Shown here: in pieces, positions 32,840 to 44,600 of the stretch
Position numbering within the stretch: position 1 is the first letter of the stretch
How the letters are laid out: each line of letters opens with the position of its first letter
Source: an uncultured Flavobacteriales bacterium
GTDB lineage: Bacteria; Bacteroidota; Bacteroidia; Flavobacteriales_D; Crocinitomicaceae
NCBI GenBank assembly: GCA_903945495.1
Contig: CAJAVU010000026.1
Coordinates: 1 to 61,500 of the forward strand
DNA length: 61,500 nt
Direction of reading: 5' to 3'
Notes under the pieces: model-generated
Database searches by the model: none
Seen by the model: only the letters and a program-made list of their open reading frames with translations
What the model was told of the DNA's origin: nothing
Made by a program: the position numbers and the translations under genes

Positions 32840-33526
32840 ATGAAAGCATTCTTTTTAATCTTTGCGATTTGTTTGTCAAGTTCATTCTCTTTTTCTCAAT
32901 TAGATCCTCAATTTTTTGGTTCTTATGTGAACGAAGACTTAACAAATGGGTTTTTAATTTACACCATGGATGAAGTTGCTTCAGATTGTTTTTTGGTAGA
33001 ATTTGAGCTGTATCAAGGATTGGAAACAATTTCAAGTGAAACAGGTTATGGCCATTGTGATGGGCCGAATGGTCATATGGAAATTCAATTGGAATCGAAG
33101 GGTGGTGCAAAATTAGAAGTAGGTTTTTCGGTTGACGAAGATGGTTTTAATATGCTAACTGTATTCAATGCTGATGGAACAACGAGCAATTATTTTTCAC
33201 TTCCTGCGGATGAAGAATTATATGCGGATGAATCCGAAGAATTTGTTTTTGTCCGTGATGATGGAGCGGAGCTTATATTATATGATGAAGATGGAAATGT
33301 TGGATTTACACTCTTTGGAGTAATTTCAGATGGTTGTGATGCAAATGAAATTGAGGGTATAATGATTCCTCTTGACGAAGAATTAACTTCTTTCGAATAT
33401 GTTGCAGGTGGATGTAAAATTGAATTTCAAGTTTCGAACGATAAAATCAATGTCATTGAGACCAGTTGTAAAATTGGGACAGCCAAATGTTCTCCAATAA
33501 GTGGTTTGTATATTTTAGAACAATAG
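32840..33526 (+). CDS. Secreted acidic protein of unknown function
   Basis: The start at 32840 opens a clear signal peptide (MKAFFLIFAICLSSSFSFS-Q) and lies downstream of a good promoter. The mature protein of about 210 residues is strongly acidic, with a beta-rich make-up (EEFVFVRDDGAELILYDEDGNVGFTLFG) and five cysteines that could pair in the periplasm. No T9SS tail or known domain is seen. It is a single gene ending 7 bases before the convergent PhoD gene. Confidence 0.7.
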   Translation: MKAFFLIFAICLSSSFSFSQLDPQFFGSYVNEDLTNGFLIYTMDEVASDCFLVEFELYQGLETISSETGYGHCDGPNGHMEIQLESKGGAKLEVGFSVDEDGFNMLTVFNADGTTSNYFSLPADEELYADESEEFVFVRDDGAELILYDEDGNVGFTLFGVISDGCDANEIEGIMIPLDEELTSFEYVAGGCKIEFQVSNDKINVIETSCKIGTAKCSPISGLYILEQ

Positions 33527-33533
33527 CACTGGG

Positions 33534-34571
33534 TTAAGGAACTTGTAACTGTTCCATGCTTAATGTTTGTAATATTCTCATCTGATTATTACTATCCCAA
33601 ATTTCCATTCTAACTTCAGGAAATGCTTTATTCCAATCAATTGTGAGCATCCCAAAGTGATTATTCATTACCGGATTTCCAATTCTGTAGTTATTGGGTG
33701 TTGCAAATTTCCATTCTTCGGTTAATCCACTTGATGTCAAATCATATATCGGGTAGGGAGTTGTTGGGGTTTCCATTTTACTCAATTCAGAATAATGCAC
33801 ATCTCCAGAAATAAATACAACACCATTAGCTTTTGTTTCTTTAATTAATTGAAACATTTTTTCTTGTTCTGAGGGGAAATTCGCCCACGTTTCGTAGCCA
33901 TTGTATTGTGTCGCAAATTGCGTGCTTGATCCAATGATTCGCACATCTGCTGGTTGACTTAATTCGTTTTTCAACCATGCCCATTGCTCTTTCCCAAGCA
34001 TTGTTGAATCAGCAGATAATTGCGGCGAATAATCCAAATGATACGAATAATTTGAATCAGCTTTCAATGCTCCATCATACGGAACTAAATCGTCACGAAA
34101 CGTTCTTAAATCTAAAAGAATGATTTGCAATTTTTTTCCATTCACCGTGTAGTTATATGAGGTGTAAATTCCTTCATGTTTGTATCGGAAGGATTTTTTA
34201 GGTTCGTTAAAAAACTTCAGAAATATTCTTTTTGATGATACTTTTCGTGTGTAATGTCTACCAACGTCATTCAAACCATAATCGTGATCATCCCACGTAG
34301 CAATGATTGGAGTTGATTCTTTCAATAGTTGATAATTCGAATTATTTGCCAATTTCTTGTATTTCTTGCGCATCACTTTCATGTCTTTTGTATCGGCATA
34401 AATGTTATCCCCCAAAAAGATGAATAAGTCTGGTTGATGCGCCACAATAGTTTGATAAATTGTCAAAGGTTTGTCTTGATGGCCGCATGAACCAAAAGCA
34501 ATCGTTGTAATTGTGTCCTGATTGAAGGCTGAAAATGATAGCAATGTGAAAAGCGAAAGAAGAAGTTTCAT
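33534..34571 (-). CDS. PhoD-like metallophosphatase (alkaline phosphatase D family)
   Basis: The 345-residue product has a signal peptide (MKLLLSLFTLLSFSAFN). The PhoD-type metal site motifs are in order: FGSCGHQ, FLGDNIYAD, ATWDDHDYGLNDVG and VVFISGDVHYSE, which bind the two-metal (Fe/Ca) centre of PhoD phosphodiesterases and phosphatases. It lacks the N-terminal Ig-like domain of classical PhoD, as many Bacteroidota members do. It releases phosphate from phosphoesters in the periplasm. It begins 9 bases behind the unknown gene at 34581, so the two share a transcript. Confidence 0.88.
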   Translation of the reverse strand: MKLLLSLFTLLSFSAFNQDTITTIAFGSCGHQDKPLTIYQTIVAHQPDLFIFLGDNIYADTKDMKVMRKKYKKLANNSNYQLLKESTPIIATWDDHDYGLNDVGRHYTRKVSSKRIFLKFFNEPKKSFRYKHEGIYTSYNYTVNGKKLQIILLDLRTFRDDLVPYDGALKADSNYSYHLDYSPQLSADSTMLGKEQWAWLKNELSQPADVRIIGSSTQFATQYNGYETWANFPSEQEKMFQLIKETKANGVVFISGDVHYSELSKMETPTTPYPIYDLTSSGLTEEWKFATPNNYRIGNPVMNNHFGMLTIDWNKAFPEVRMEIWDSNNQMRILQTLSMEQLQVP

Positions 34572-34580
34572 GGTGACTTT

Positions 34581-35201
34581 TTATCGTTTATTGAGTTCGT
34601 TGATATAATCTGGTTTGATAGTTTTTGCAACGGTAATTAACAGCTTGAATCCTTCAATTGTGAAGAAGCCAAAAGGGTCGACAAGAGTTATTTGATTATT
34701 TTGAAAAACATTTGCGTCTGGATCTTGAAGATTGCATGTACATGGACGAAAGAATTTTTCTCTCTTGATTTTTCGGTAATCTTCGTTGTTCAATATATAT
34801 GCAGCAATCGAACAAAGTTCCAGATACGTGAAATGCGATACATCGGAAATTTCATTGTTGTAAAAATGTCCTTGTGTTTTAGTTCTCGTTTTCAATTCAA
34901 CTACGTCCGAATCAGGAAAAAGAAAAGCATTCGGTTTGATTTGAAATGTTGAACCAACTTTTTTAGATTTTGGATTTGAAGCTGTTTGTTTTGGTTCATT
35001 TGGAAATCCATCTTGTTCATTCATTTTTAACAAATACTCTTCCCAAGTCAAACCACCATTTGGTTGACTCTCATACTGTTCTTTCAGTTTTCGTTCGCGT
35101 AAAAAAGAAGTGTCTATGTTACGTGATGGTTCCTGATCATATGCTGATTCGATCATGGCGTTTATAAAAATTGACTTGTTTGGAGTTTCCTGTTTTCTCA
35201 T
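34581..35201 (-). CDS. Protein of unknown function, co-transcribed with the PhoD-like gene
   Basis: The 206-residue product has no signal peptide and no membrane segment, so it is probably cytosolic. The first 85 residues are polar and low in order (RERKLKEQYESQPNGGLTWEEYLLKMNEQDGFPNEPKQTASNPKSKK). The rest has a compact part with FTYLELCSIAAYILNNEDYRKI and a CTC pair (RPCTCNLQDP), then a closing helix. No family is recognised. It is the first gene of a two-gene unit. Confidence 0.6.
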   Translation of the reverse strand: MRKQETPNKSIFINAMIESAYDQEPSRNIDTSFLRERKLKEQYESQPNGGLTWEEYLLKMNEQDGFPNEPKQTASNPKSKKVGSTFQIKPNAFLFPDSDVVELKTRTKTQGHFYNNEISDVSHFTYLELCSIAAYILNNEDYRKIKREKFFRPCTCNLQDPDANVFQNNQITLVDPFGFFTIEGFKLLITVAKTIKPDYINELNKR

Positions 35202-35363
35202 TTCCTCATTAAAATTAGCAAGAATAAATGCTACTTTTTTGAATGTTGAAAACTATCGCTGATTCTATCTCAGTTGTTAAGTCAAGTCGAATAATTACAT
35301 TTTTTTTCACAAGAATTTTCCAAGTATTATCAGATTTTGTAAATTTCGGTAGAATTTGAAACT

Positions 35364-35744
35364 ATGAAAACGACTTGTCCATGTGGTAGTAAGCTATCCC
35401 ATGCTAACTGCTGCGAACCACTACTATTAGAAAACAAAACTGCTGAAACTGCAGAACAACTTATGCGTTCACGATATTCAGCCTATTCAATTGGAAAAGT
35501 AGATTACCTGATTTCAACGACTCATCCTTCAACGCGACATCGATTTTCTAGGAAAGAAATAGAGGCGTGGTCCAAATCAAACAAATGGTTGAAACTGGAA
35601 ATTATTGAGAGCTTGCCAACTGTTGTTGAATTTAAAGCGCATTATATGCAAGGAATTGATCCGCCAAAAGTTCATCATGAACGTTCAACTTTTGTATTGG
35701 ATAATGGTAAATGGTATTATTTAGACGGAATTTTTAGAAACTAA
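35364..35744 (+). CDS. ychJ: YchJ family SEC-C motif protein
   Basis: The 126-residue protein starts with a SEC-C type zinc motif (C5-x-C7 ... C16-C17: TTCPCGSKLSHANCCEPLL), followed by the YchJ/UPF0225 core: AETAEQLMRSRYSAYSIGKVDYLISTTHPSTR and VEFKAHYMQG. An SnoaL/NTF2-like fold is expected. Such proteins are usual companions of secretion or unknown envelope functions; the biochemical role is not known. It stands alone after a 160-base gap in which nothing else was found. Confidence 0.88.
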   Translation: MKTTCPCGSKLSHANCCEPLLLENKTAETAEQLMRSRYSAYSIGKVDYLISTTHPSTRHRFSRKEIEAWSKSNKWLKLEIIESLPTVVEFKAHYMQGIDPPKVHHERSTFVLDNGKWYYLDGIFRN

Positions 35745-35782
35745 ATAACCATATTCTTATTACTGTTGCTACTTTTGCGCTA

Positions 35783-36947
35783 ATGCAGCGTTTTGGATTC
35801 TATTCATTTTTCATTTTTATCATCGTGATGCTTGTGCTTTCCTGTAGTGAAAAGTCCATTTTTAAATCACGAAAAAAAAACACCTGAGATTTCTTATTTC
35901 CCTGAATTTGAAAAACTTCCGAATGCTGAAGTGAAAAAGATGCAAAAGGATGCTTATGCATTTTACTCAACGGTTTTAGGAAAGGAAACCTTCAATGGTC
36001 ATTTCTTAGTAGCAAAAAAAGGAAAGGTTGTATTTTATAAATCGCAAGGTTTTTCAAATTTTAGAGAACAAGAGAAAATTTCTATCAATACGCCTTTGCA
36101 TGTGGCATCTGTTTCAAAGGTTGTAACAGCTTTCACCGTTCTTCGACTTGTCGATCAAGGCAGAATTTTGTTAGATACTGATATTCGACACTATTTGAGA
36201 GAAATTCCCTACAAAGGAATTACGGTTCGAATGCTGTTGAATCACCGAAGTGGAATTCCCTATTATGGTTATTTCACCTATGACACTTGGCATTTGGGAA
36301 CTATTTTACGCAATTACGATATTGTTCGCTTATTGAAGAAACATAAATTTCCATTGAATTTTCCACCGGATTCGAAATTTGCCTATTGCAATACAAATTA
36401 TGCTTTGTTGGCGTTGATTGTGGAGAAAGCAACTGGTAAACCATTTCCAAAAGCCGTTAAAGAATTAGTGCTGGATCCATTGAAAATGAAAAACACATTT
36501 GTTATGAATCGTTCCAAGCAACTTTCTGAGGTAAGTCAATCGTATAATTCACGACATGTGAATCAGAATTTTGATTATTTAGATGCTATTTATGGAGATA
36601 AAAACCTCTACACAACTGCGTTTGATTTGTATCAATTGGATAAAGCGAGTTATTCAAACAACTTCCTGAGTGATTCTTTGCGCAAACAAATGTTCAAGGG
36701 CTATAGCTATGAGCGTCCTGGAAAAAGTAATTATGGTTTAGGAATTCGCTTAAAAGAACTAGAAGGAAAAGATACGTACTTTTTTCATAGTGGCTGGTGG
36801 CATGGGAATACGGCCTGTTATGTGACGTTGCGCGATGATTCAACATGTATAATTGCCTTGTCGAATGTTTATACGAAAAGTGTTTACTCTGTCAACCGAT
36901 TGGCTGCAAAATTCGGGAATTATCCTTTTACGTTTACCGAAGAATAG
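35783..36947 (+). CDS. Lipoprotein serine hydrolase (beta-lactamase family), interrupted by a frameshift in a 9-A tract
   Basis: From 35783 a lipoprotein signal peptide is read (MQRFGFYSFFIFIIVMLVLSC, lipobox LVLSC), but this frame stops after 34 codons. The main domain continues in another frame from the A9 run at 35872-35880; with eight As the two would join into one protein of about 387 residues. The body shows the class C/serine hydrolase marks: SVSK (SxxK nucleophile), YCNTNY (YxN) and HSGWWHGN (HxG). It is related to penicillin-binding and D-aminopeptidase-like enzymes. Reading it from the internal TTG at 35832 would remove the signal peptide. It may be a phase-variable gene, a young pseudogene or a sequencing error. 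Confidence 0.75.
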
Positions 36948-37024
36948 GGTGTCTGAATTATGACATAAGTCATTTCTTTTTCAGACCTAAGGCCTTAGAT
37001 TTGAACGTACAAAATTTTGAAACC

Positions 37025-37918
37025 ATGAAAAAGATTTTATTCTCACTTGCACTAATTTCGTCTTCTTTCGCTAGTGCACAACCAGTAATTGTGAATGGTG
37101 ATAATATTGCAACGACAAGTTATTCGTATCCCGTAAAAGTGAATTTAGGATATTCTGGTTCTGTTGCCGTTGGAGCAAATCAAACGTGGGATTTTTCGTC
37201 TGAAACTGGAGTGAGTGCAGGAGCAATTACGATATACGATCCGTCTACAACGCCATTGGGATCAAATTTCTTGAATTCAAATTTTGGGTTTTTAGTGGTG
37301 AACATGTATTCTTATTTGGAAATAACACCAACTGAGATGCTTGAAAATGCCGAAACAATTACGTCTTTAGGTGATCCTTACGATTACAGTTTAGGTAGTA
37401 AAAAAATACTCCAATTTCCTTTTAGTTATGGCAATTCATTTACTGATACCTATGCAACATCGTCAATGTTACATGATGTTGAAGTAACATATGCAGGTTA
37501 CGGAACCTTAATTTTACCTGGTGGTTTAACCTTTGAAAATGTTGTACTCATATCGGAAATGTCGAATTTAACAAATGAATATAGATGGTATACAACAGAT
37601 CCATTGATGAGCATCGTGATTTTTAGAGAACAAGATGGCGTTTTGGTTTGGATTGAAGCAGATCCTGGCTTGTCGATTAAAGAAAATGAAACGTCTTCTC
37701 TTCATGTTTTTCCGAATCCTGTAAATGATTACTTGACAATTCACATTTCAAATGAGACTAGTTTAGAAACAATTGAAATTTATACGATCAACGGTAAATT
37801 GATTAAAACTGTTGAACCTCGTTTTCAAAACAGTTCAATGAATTTATCGACAAGGGATTTAGAAAAAGGTTCTTATGTTTTAGTTGTTGGAAACGAGCGG
37901 GTTAAATTTATCAAATAA
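37025..37918 (+). CDS. T9SS-secreted protein of unknown function, type A sorting domain
   Basis: The start at 37025 opens a clear signal peptide (MKKILFSLALISSSFASA-Q); the frame is open far upstream but that part overlaps the serine hydrolase gene. The 297-residue product has a beta-rich middle (GYSGSVAVGANQTWDFSSETGVS ... LILPGGLTFENVVLISEMS) of a kind often seen in Bacteroidota surface proteins. The C-terminal 75 residues (LHVFPNPVNDYLTIHISNE ... GNERVKFIK) are a type A sorting domain. It is probably exported and attached to the surface by the type IX system. The N-terminal domain has no known function. Confidence 0.8.
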   Translation: MKKILFSLALISSSFASAQPVIVNGDNIATTSYSYPVKVNLGYSGSVAVGANQTWDFSSETGVSAGAITIYDPSTTPLGSNFLNSNFGFLVVNMYSYLEITPTEMLENAETITSLGDPYDYSLGSKKILQFPFSYGNSFTDTYATSSMLHDVEVTYAGYGTLILPGGLTFENVVLISEMSNLTNEYRWYTTDPLMSIVIFREQDGVLVWIEADPGLSIKENETSSLHVFPNPVNDYLTIHISNETSLETIEIYTINGKLIKTVEPRFQNSSMNLSTRDLEKGSYVLVVGNERVKFIK

Positions 37919-38530
37919 TCAAAGCATAACCTTGTCGTTTGCCGTTCGTTTTTTCTTAATGTAGTTGAATAAGTAATGTGTTCCAATACTTGTTCCTGTT
38001 CCTAATAATGCACCTGCCAATACATCTGTTGGATAGTGAACACCTAAATACATGCGTGAATATCCAACACTTCCTGCCCAAAGATAAGCTGGTACAATGA
38101 TGTACCATTTTGGATACAACAAGCTGACAGAGGTAGCTGTGCTAAAAGCCATTGATGTATGTCCGGAAGGGAAAGAGTAGGACCCTGCAACTGAATATTT
38201 GGTAATGTCATCTTGATAAGTAACAAACGGTCGTTCCCTATGAATGCTGAGTTTTAATCCAGTTGTAAAAATTCCATTAATAGCTGTAGCAGAGGCAATT
38301 TCAAAACTGTTCCAAACCATTTCTTTGTTTTTTGAAACCTTACCGCCAATAAATAATCCTACAGGTAATCCTAATGATATTGGATTTATAGAATTTGTAA
38401 TAGTTTTAAAAACGATTCCGCCAGTAGGAGTGTATGAATGATTTATCGATTTCAATACGCGAAAATCAAGGTTTTGACCTATAGCATAACAAGAAAGAAC
38501 ACAAGACAAAAACAAAACAAGAAGCCTCAT
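37919..38530 (-). CDS. PAP2-family membrane phosphatase
   Basis: The 203-residue protein has a signal-like first helix and further membrane helices. The three PAP2 motifs are present: K93-x6-RP (KLSIHRERP), P121-S-G-H124 and S158-R-x5-H165-x3-D169 (SRMYLGVHYPTD); His124 and His165 are catalytic. The family removes phosphate from lipids such as phosphatidic acid or undecaprenyl diphosphate at the outer face of the inner membrane. The stop abuts the convergent T9SS gene with no spacer. The substrate is not fixed by sequence; undecaprenyl-PP recycling or lipid A work are both possible. Confidence 0.85.
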   Translation of the reverse strand: MRLLVLFLSCVLSCYAIGQNLDFRVLKSINHSYTPTGGIVFKTITNSINPISLGLPVGLFIGGKVSKNKEMVWNSFEIASATAINGIFTTGLKLSIHRERPFVTYQDDITKYSVAGSYSFPSGHTSMAFSTATSVSLLYPKWYIIVPAYLWAGSVGYSRMYLGVHYPTDVLAGALLGTGTSIGTHYLFNYIKKKRTANDKVML

Positions 38531-38671
38531 ACAGATGAACGAATATTAAGAAATTGTAAAACAAACAATAAGATTCCAAGTATAAAAATATTATTTTGTT
38601 ATAAAGCAACTTTTTACGACTTAAATTGTCTTTATTTAAGGTTATAACAAAACATTAATACGCTCAGGTTC

Positions 38672-41600
38672 ATGACGAAATTAAATTTATTGGTTCTCTT
38701 TTTTTTACTTGTTTCGTCATTTGCAAATGCTCAAATTGTAGATCCATTTACCATTCGTTACCAAAATCAGCAGAAAGGTGGCATACGCATGTTGTCCAAT
38801 GTTTCTGTTACATGTTCAAATTGCTCAACGTCTCAAAATGAAATTCCACCTGCTGGAAATGGTCAGAATAACAATTTCAACATGAACTATGTCGATGTTG
38901 ATGGCGTGAATTCAACATATATGTCATCAAGTGATAGTTTGAATCTTGAAAATTGTAGTGAAGTGTTATGGGCAGGCTTATATTGGACGGGAAGAGTAGG
39001 TACCGGAGGTGTAGTTACTACAACGACCAATTATACATTGCGAAATCAAGTTAAATTACGCATTGGAACAGGTGCCTATCAAACATTAGTGGCTGATGAG
39101 ATAACAGATAATACAGTTGGTCATCAAACCTATCATTGTTTTAAAAATATAACATCAATTGTTCAAGCAAATGGAAATAATGCTCGATACACCATTGCTG
39201 ATTTAGTTACTCGAACTGGGACTTCTCAAGTTTATGGCGGTTGGACAATAGTGGTAGTCTACAAAAATATATATCTGTCAATGCGTAATTTGACCGTTTT
39301 TGATGGTTTAGCCAATGTGAGTGCTGGAAATACTGTAACCATTCCTATCACAGGATTTTTGACACCACTAACTGGACCTGTTAGTTTTGAATTAGGCGTT
39401 GTATCGCACGACGGTGACCGATCTCAAACGGGTGATCAGTTACAATTTAATGGTGCTGGAACATATGTAAATGTTTCAGATGCCTTACACAATGTGAATG
39501 ATGTTTTTAATAGTACGATTTCAAGGAATGCTGTTTTAACTCCTTTTAGAACTCCGAGTTATAACAATACATTGGGGCATGATGCGAGTGTATTTTTTCC
39601 TAATAACTCCACATTTAATTATATTGGCAATAATGCTAGTTCAGCAAACATCCGTATTACAACTGGAGGTGAAACAATTCTAACATCCGTAGTTACATCT
39701 GTAATTGATGTTTATGAACCTGATTTGCGTGCAACTGTTTACATGCAAGATTTGAATGGAGGTCAAGTTAATCCCGGTGATGAATTAGAATATACACTTG
39801 TTGGAAAAAATATTGGTTCTGATATCTCCTTGAATACATTTATGTCCGATACACTTGATCCTAGGACCACATTTGTACCAAATTCAATTTCAATTTTTTA
39901 TGGGCCGAATACTGGTCCAAAAACGGATGCTTATTCGGATGATCAAGCTGAATATGATCCAATAAATAGAGTAGTAATTGCACGGATCGGAACTGGCGCA
40001 AATGCAACAAATGGTGGAACTGTAGTGAATTCACCTCAAGGAACAGATTCTACTGTTGTAAAGTTTAGGGTGCTTGTTATTGACGATTGTTTAATGTTTC
40101 AGTGTGATCCGACTTTGGAACACAAAGCCTATATTTTTGGAAGCGGTAATATTTCCGGAAATGCCTACAACAATGGTGGATTATCCGATCTGGTGGATGC
40201 CAATGGTTGTCCAACAATAGCCAATGATGTATTAACAATAAACGTATCGGGTTGTCCTACGCCAGCAGTCAATTACAACAGTCCTTTATGTGTTGGGGAA
40301 AATTTGCAATTAACAGTGCCATTCTCTTCTGCAGCCAATTATAGTTGGACAGGTCCAAATGGATTTACATCTTCGGTTCAAAATCCTACCTTAAGTTCTT
40401 TAACATCTGTAAATCAAGGAAATTATCAGGTACAAATAACATTCAACGGTTTGGATTGTGAAATTGACACATTTGCAACGGTTATTGTACATCCGAATCC
40501 TACTATTCAACTGCTGAACCAAACAAATGTTCTTTGTTTTGGCAATGCAACAGGTGCATTGTCAGTTGCTTCTTCAGGAGCGGCACCAAATACCTTTTCT
40601 TGGTCAAATGGTTCAACGTCATCTGCGCCAACTGGACTCAGTGCAGGAACCTATTCTGTAACTGTTACAGATGCGAATACATGTCAAAGTAGTTCCTCTT
40701 ACACGATAACACAACCAAGTCAAATCGTTGGAAGTATTAGTGCAACAACCAATTTTAATGGATTCAATGTATCCTGTTTTGGATCAACAAATGGTTCTGC
40801 TTCCGTTTCAACCGTTGGAGGAGTTCCTGGGTATACTTACTTATGGAACAATGGATCAACCCTGAACACAGCAACAAATTTACCTGCAGGTCCTGCCTCT
40901 GTTGTTATTACAGACGCAAATGGTTGTACTAAAACTGTTTCTGTTGGAATTATACAACCCTCTATTATAACTATAACATCTGTTCAAACGAATGTTTCTT
41001 GTTTTGGTGGTGCAAACGGTGCCCTGAATATTACAGTTACGGGTGGTGCCACTCCTTATACCTATGTTTGGTCCAATGGAGCAACCACTCAAGATATTAG
41101 TGGTTTAATTGCAGGTGTTTATTCTGTAACAGTGACAGATGCGAATGGGTGCACAAAATTGGAAACATATACAATCACAGAACCCATCGCACCATTGTCT
41201 TTAACAGAATCACATGTAAATATTTTATGTTTTGGGAATGCCACTGGTAGTATCAATGTTTCACCAGCTGGCGGAACACCTGTTTATACATACGCATGGT
41301 CCAATGGAGCTACAACTGAGGATTTAGCTAACTTGTCTTCTGGGACTTATACGCTAATTCTTACCGATAGTAAAGGGTGTGTATTAAATCAATCAATTTT
41401 ATTAGAGCAACCTGCAGGACCATTGAATGTTGTTTCTACAATCACAGATGTTGCATGCTACAGTGATTCAACAGGATCAATTGACTTGACTGTTTCGGGC
41501 GGAACAGTTCCTTACACGTATAATTGGAGTAATGCACAAACACTTCAAGATTTAATTAATTATCCGTCAGGTACGTTTAATGTAACCGTTACAGATTCCA

Positions 41601-44600
41601 ATTTATGTTTTGTCACTTTAGCCGGTTTAACGATTAATCAACCATTTGCTCCGTTGTCAGCTTCAGCGATTGTCGATAGTGTTAATTGTTACCTTGGTGC
41701 TGATGGTGCTGTGGATTTATCAGTACTTGGTGGAACTGCACCATACAATTATACTTGGACAAATGCAAGTTCGACACAAGATTTGTCAAACCTGACTCAA
41801 GGAACTTATTCTGTGCTAATTACTGATGCCAATAGCTGTATTTTAAATTTGTCCTCAACGGTCTATCAACCTTTGGATTCTATTTCAATACTAGAATCAA
41901 TTGTAGATGTGTTGTGTTTCGGACAAGCAACGGGATCAATAGATGCAACGCCACAAGGAGGAACACTTCCATATGTTTATTCTTGGAGCAATGGAGCAGT
42001 GACGGAAGATGTTCAGAATTTAATTAGTTCAACTTATACATTAACCGTTACAGATATAAATGGTTGTTCGAAAACTGAATCGTATTTCATTGATCAACCG
42101 GCAAATCCCTTAGCATTAACCGAAATCCATACAGATGCGTTGTGTATTGGTGGTCAACAAGGAACCATTGATTTAACAATAGTTGGTGGAACAAGCCCAT
42201 ACAATGTTCAATGGAATAATAACTCCATTATTGAAGATCAAACCAATTTATTAGCTGGGAATTATGTTGTTTGGGTTACCGATGATCATGGTTGTTTAGA
42301 TTCAATTCAAGTAGAAATTTTAGATCCAAGTAATACAATGTCTTTGTCGGAAACGCATGTAAATGTGCTTTGCTTTGGAGCAACTACTGGGTCAATTGAT
42401 TTAATAGTGACAGGTGGTGTTCCAACGTATACTTATGATTGGAATACTGGAAGTCCTAATCAAGATTTGACCGCACTAACTGCTGGTTTATATTCAGTGA
42501 ATGTATATGATTTCAATGCTTGTGGAGAATTCTTATCCATTACAATTTCAGAACCTTCAACACCAGTTTCAGCTAGTTCAATTCAAACTGATGTTTTATG
42601 TCATGGCGCATTAACAGGGGCAATTGACGTAACGCCTCAAGGTGGAGTAGGACCTTACACTTTTTTATGGAATACAGGTGAAACAACCGAAGATATTACG
42701 AATGTAATCGCTGGCAATTATTCGGTTGATATCACAGATTTTAATGGATGTGTTTATACTTTATTGGATACAATCTATCAACCAACCTTACCATTGACAT
42801 TAAATGAGTCACATGTAAATGTGCTATGCAATGGAGGTAATAATGGTTCAATTGACATTGTCACAACTGGAGGAACAGCACCATATTCTTATTTATGGGA
42901 TAATGGAGTAATTGTGGAAGATCTGTCAAATTTGATTGCAGGTACTTATACAATCACTGTTTCGGATACAAATGGAACAATAGGTGGATGTTTCGCTCAA
43001 TTGGCAGTTACCATTACAGAACCATTAAATCCTGTAACTGTTACAGCCTCTCAGGTAGATGTTTTATGTTTTGCCGGCAATACAGGAGCTGTAGATGTTA
43101 CCGTAACGGGAGGAACAGCACCTTACAACTACTCTTGGAATAATGGTGCTAGTTCAGAAGATATTGGTTCACTGATTAGCGGATCTTATTCCGTGATTGT
43201 AACTGATGCAAATGGATCAGCAGGTGGTTGTACCGATTCAATTACCCTTGTTCTAAGCCAACCATCGGCGCCCGTAAGTTTAACTTTTGCGCAAACAGAT
43301 GTTTTGTGTTTTTCAAATGCGACAGGTGAAATTAATTTAGATGCTCAAGGGGGAACTGCCCCTTATACATATTCATGGAGTAACGGAAGTTCAAACCAAG
43401 ATTTAACTGGATTAATTGCTGGTACCTATTCCGTGCTGGTGACGGATGCAAATGGTTCAGCTGGAGGTTGTGCAGCGTCAACAACAGTAATCATAACACA
43501 ACCATTAGCTCCGTTAACCTTAAGTGAAACACATGTGAATGTCTTATGTTTTGGAAACAATACAGGATCCATTGATTTGTCTGTGTCTGGCGGAACTGCT
43601 GCTTATTATTATGTATGGTCAAATGCAGAGACTTCTCAGGATATTGATACATTGATTGCAGGGAATTATACGGTGGATGTTACGGATGCGAACAATTGTC
43701 AAACACAGTTACAAGTGATAGTTTCTCAACCATTGGCTCCATTAACAGAAGTTCATAACCTGTCTAATATTTCTTGTTTCGCAGGTAGTGACGGTAATAT
43801 TGATTTGACTACAACAGGTGGCACGATTCCCTATTCATTTATTTGGACAAATGGGTTTACATCAGAGGATGTCTTAAATGTAGGATTTGGTACATATTCG
43901 GTTTTAATTACGGATGCGAATAATTGTACGTTATCAGGAACATACACGTTGACCGAACCAGCTGCACCTCTGACTACAAGTACTTCATATTTAGCAGTGA
44001 ATTGTTATGGTGAGTCAAATGGAACGGCTATCGTAAATGCATTTGGTGGAACTCAGAATTATACATATTTGTGGAATAACGGAGTAACCACAGCAACTAA
44101 TTCAAATTTAATTGAAGGGAATTATAGTGTAGTCGTTACCGATGCAAATGGGTGTATTAGTACCAATTCAGTATATGTTACGGAACCATCACCAATCTCG
44201 ATTTCGTCTTCACAAGTAGATGTTCTATGTTATGGTGCTTCAACGGGTTCCGCAACTGCAGCAGCAACTGGAGGCGTTGGGTTTTACAATTTTGTTTGGA
44301 GTACTGGAATTGTTGGGAATTCAGCTACCAATCTGTTTGCTGGAAGCTACACGATTTATGTGAATGATGGAAATCAATGTATAGATTCATTAGAAGTGAA
44401 CATTAATCAACCATTGGATTCAATTTCAATCAATTTAATTGGAACAGATGTTTTGTGTTATGGATTCTCAACAGGAGCAGTTAATGCAACGGTTTCTGGG
44501 GCAACAGCTCCTTATAACTACATTTGGAATACAGGAAGTACCAATCAAGATTTATCTAACTTGCCAACTGGAACGTATACTATTCAAGTAACGGATGCAC

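Noticed and set aside
36845-37024. Upstream extension of the T9SS gene at 37025
   Set aside because: The extra 60 residues overlap the serine hydrolase gene and are not signal-like; the ATG at 37025 opens a perfect signal peptide.
40880-41092. Antisense open frame inside the adhesin gene
   Set aside because: It mirrors the repeat codons of the sense gene and has low-complexity composition; no sign of an independent gene.
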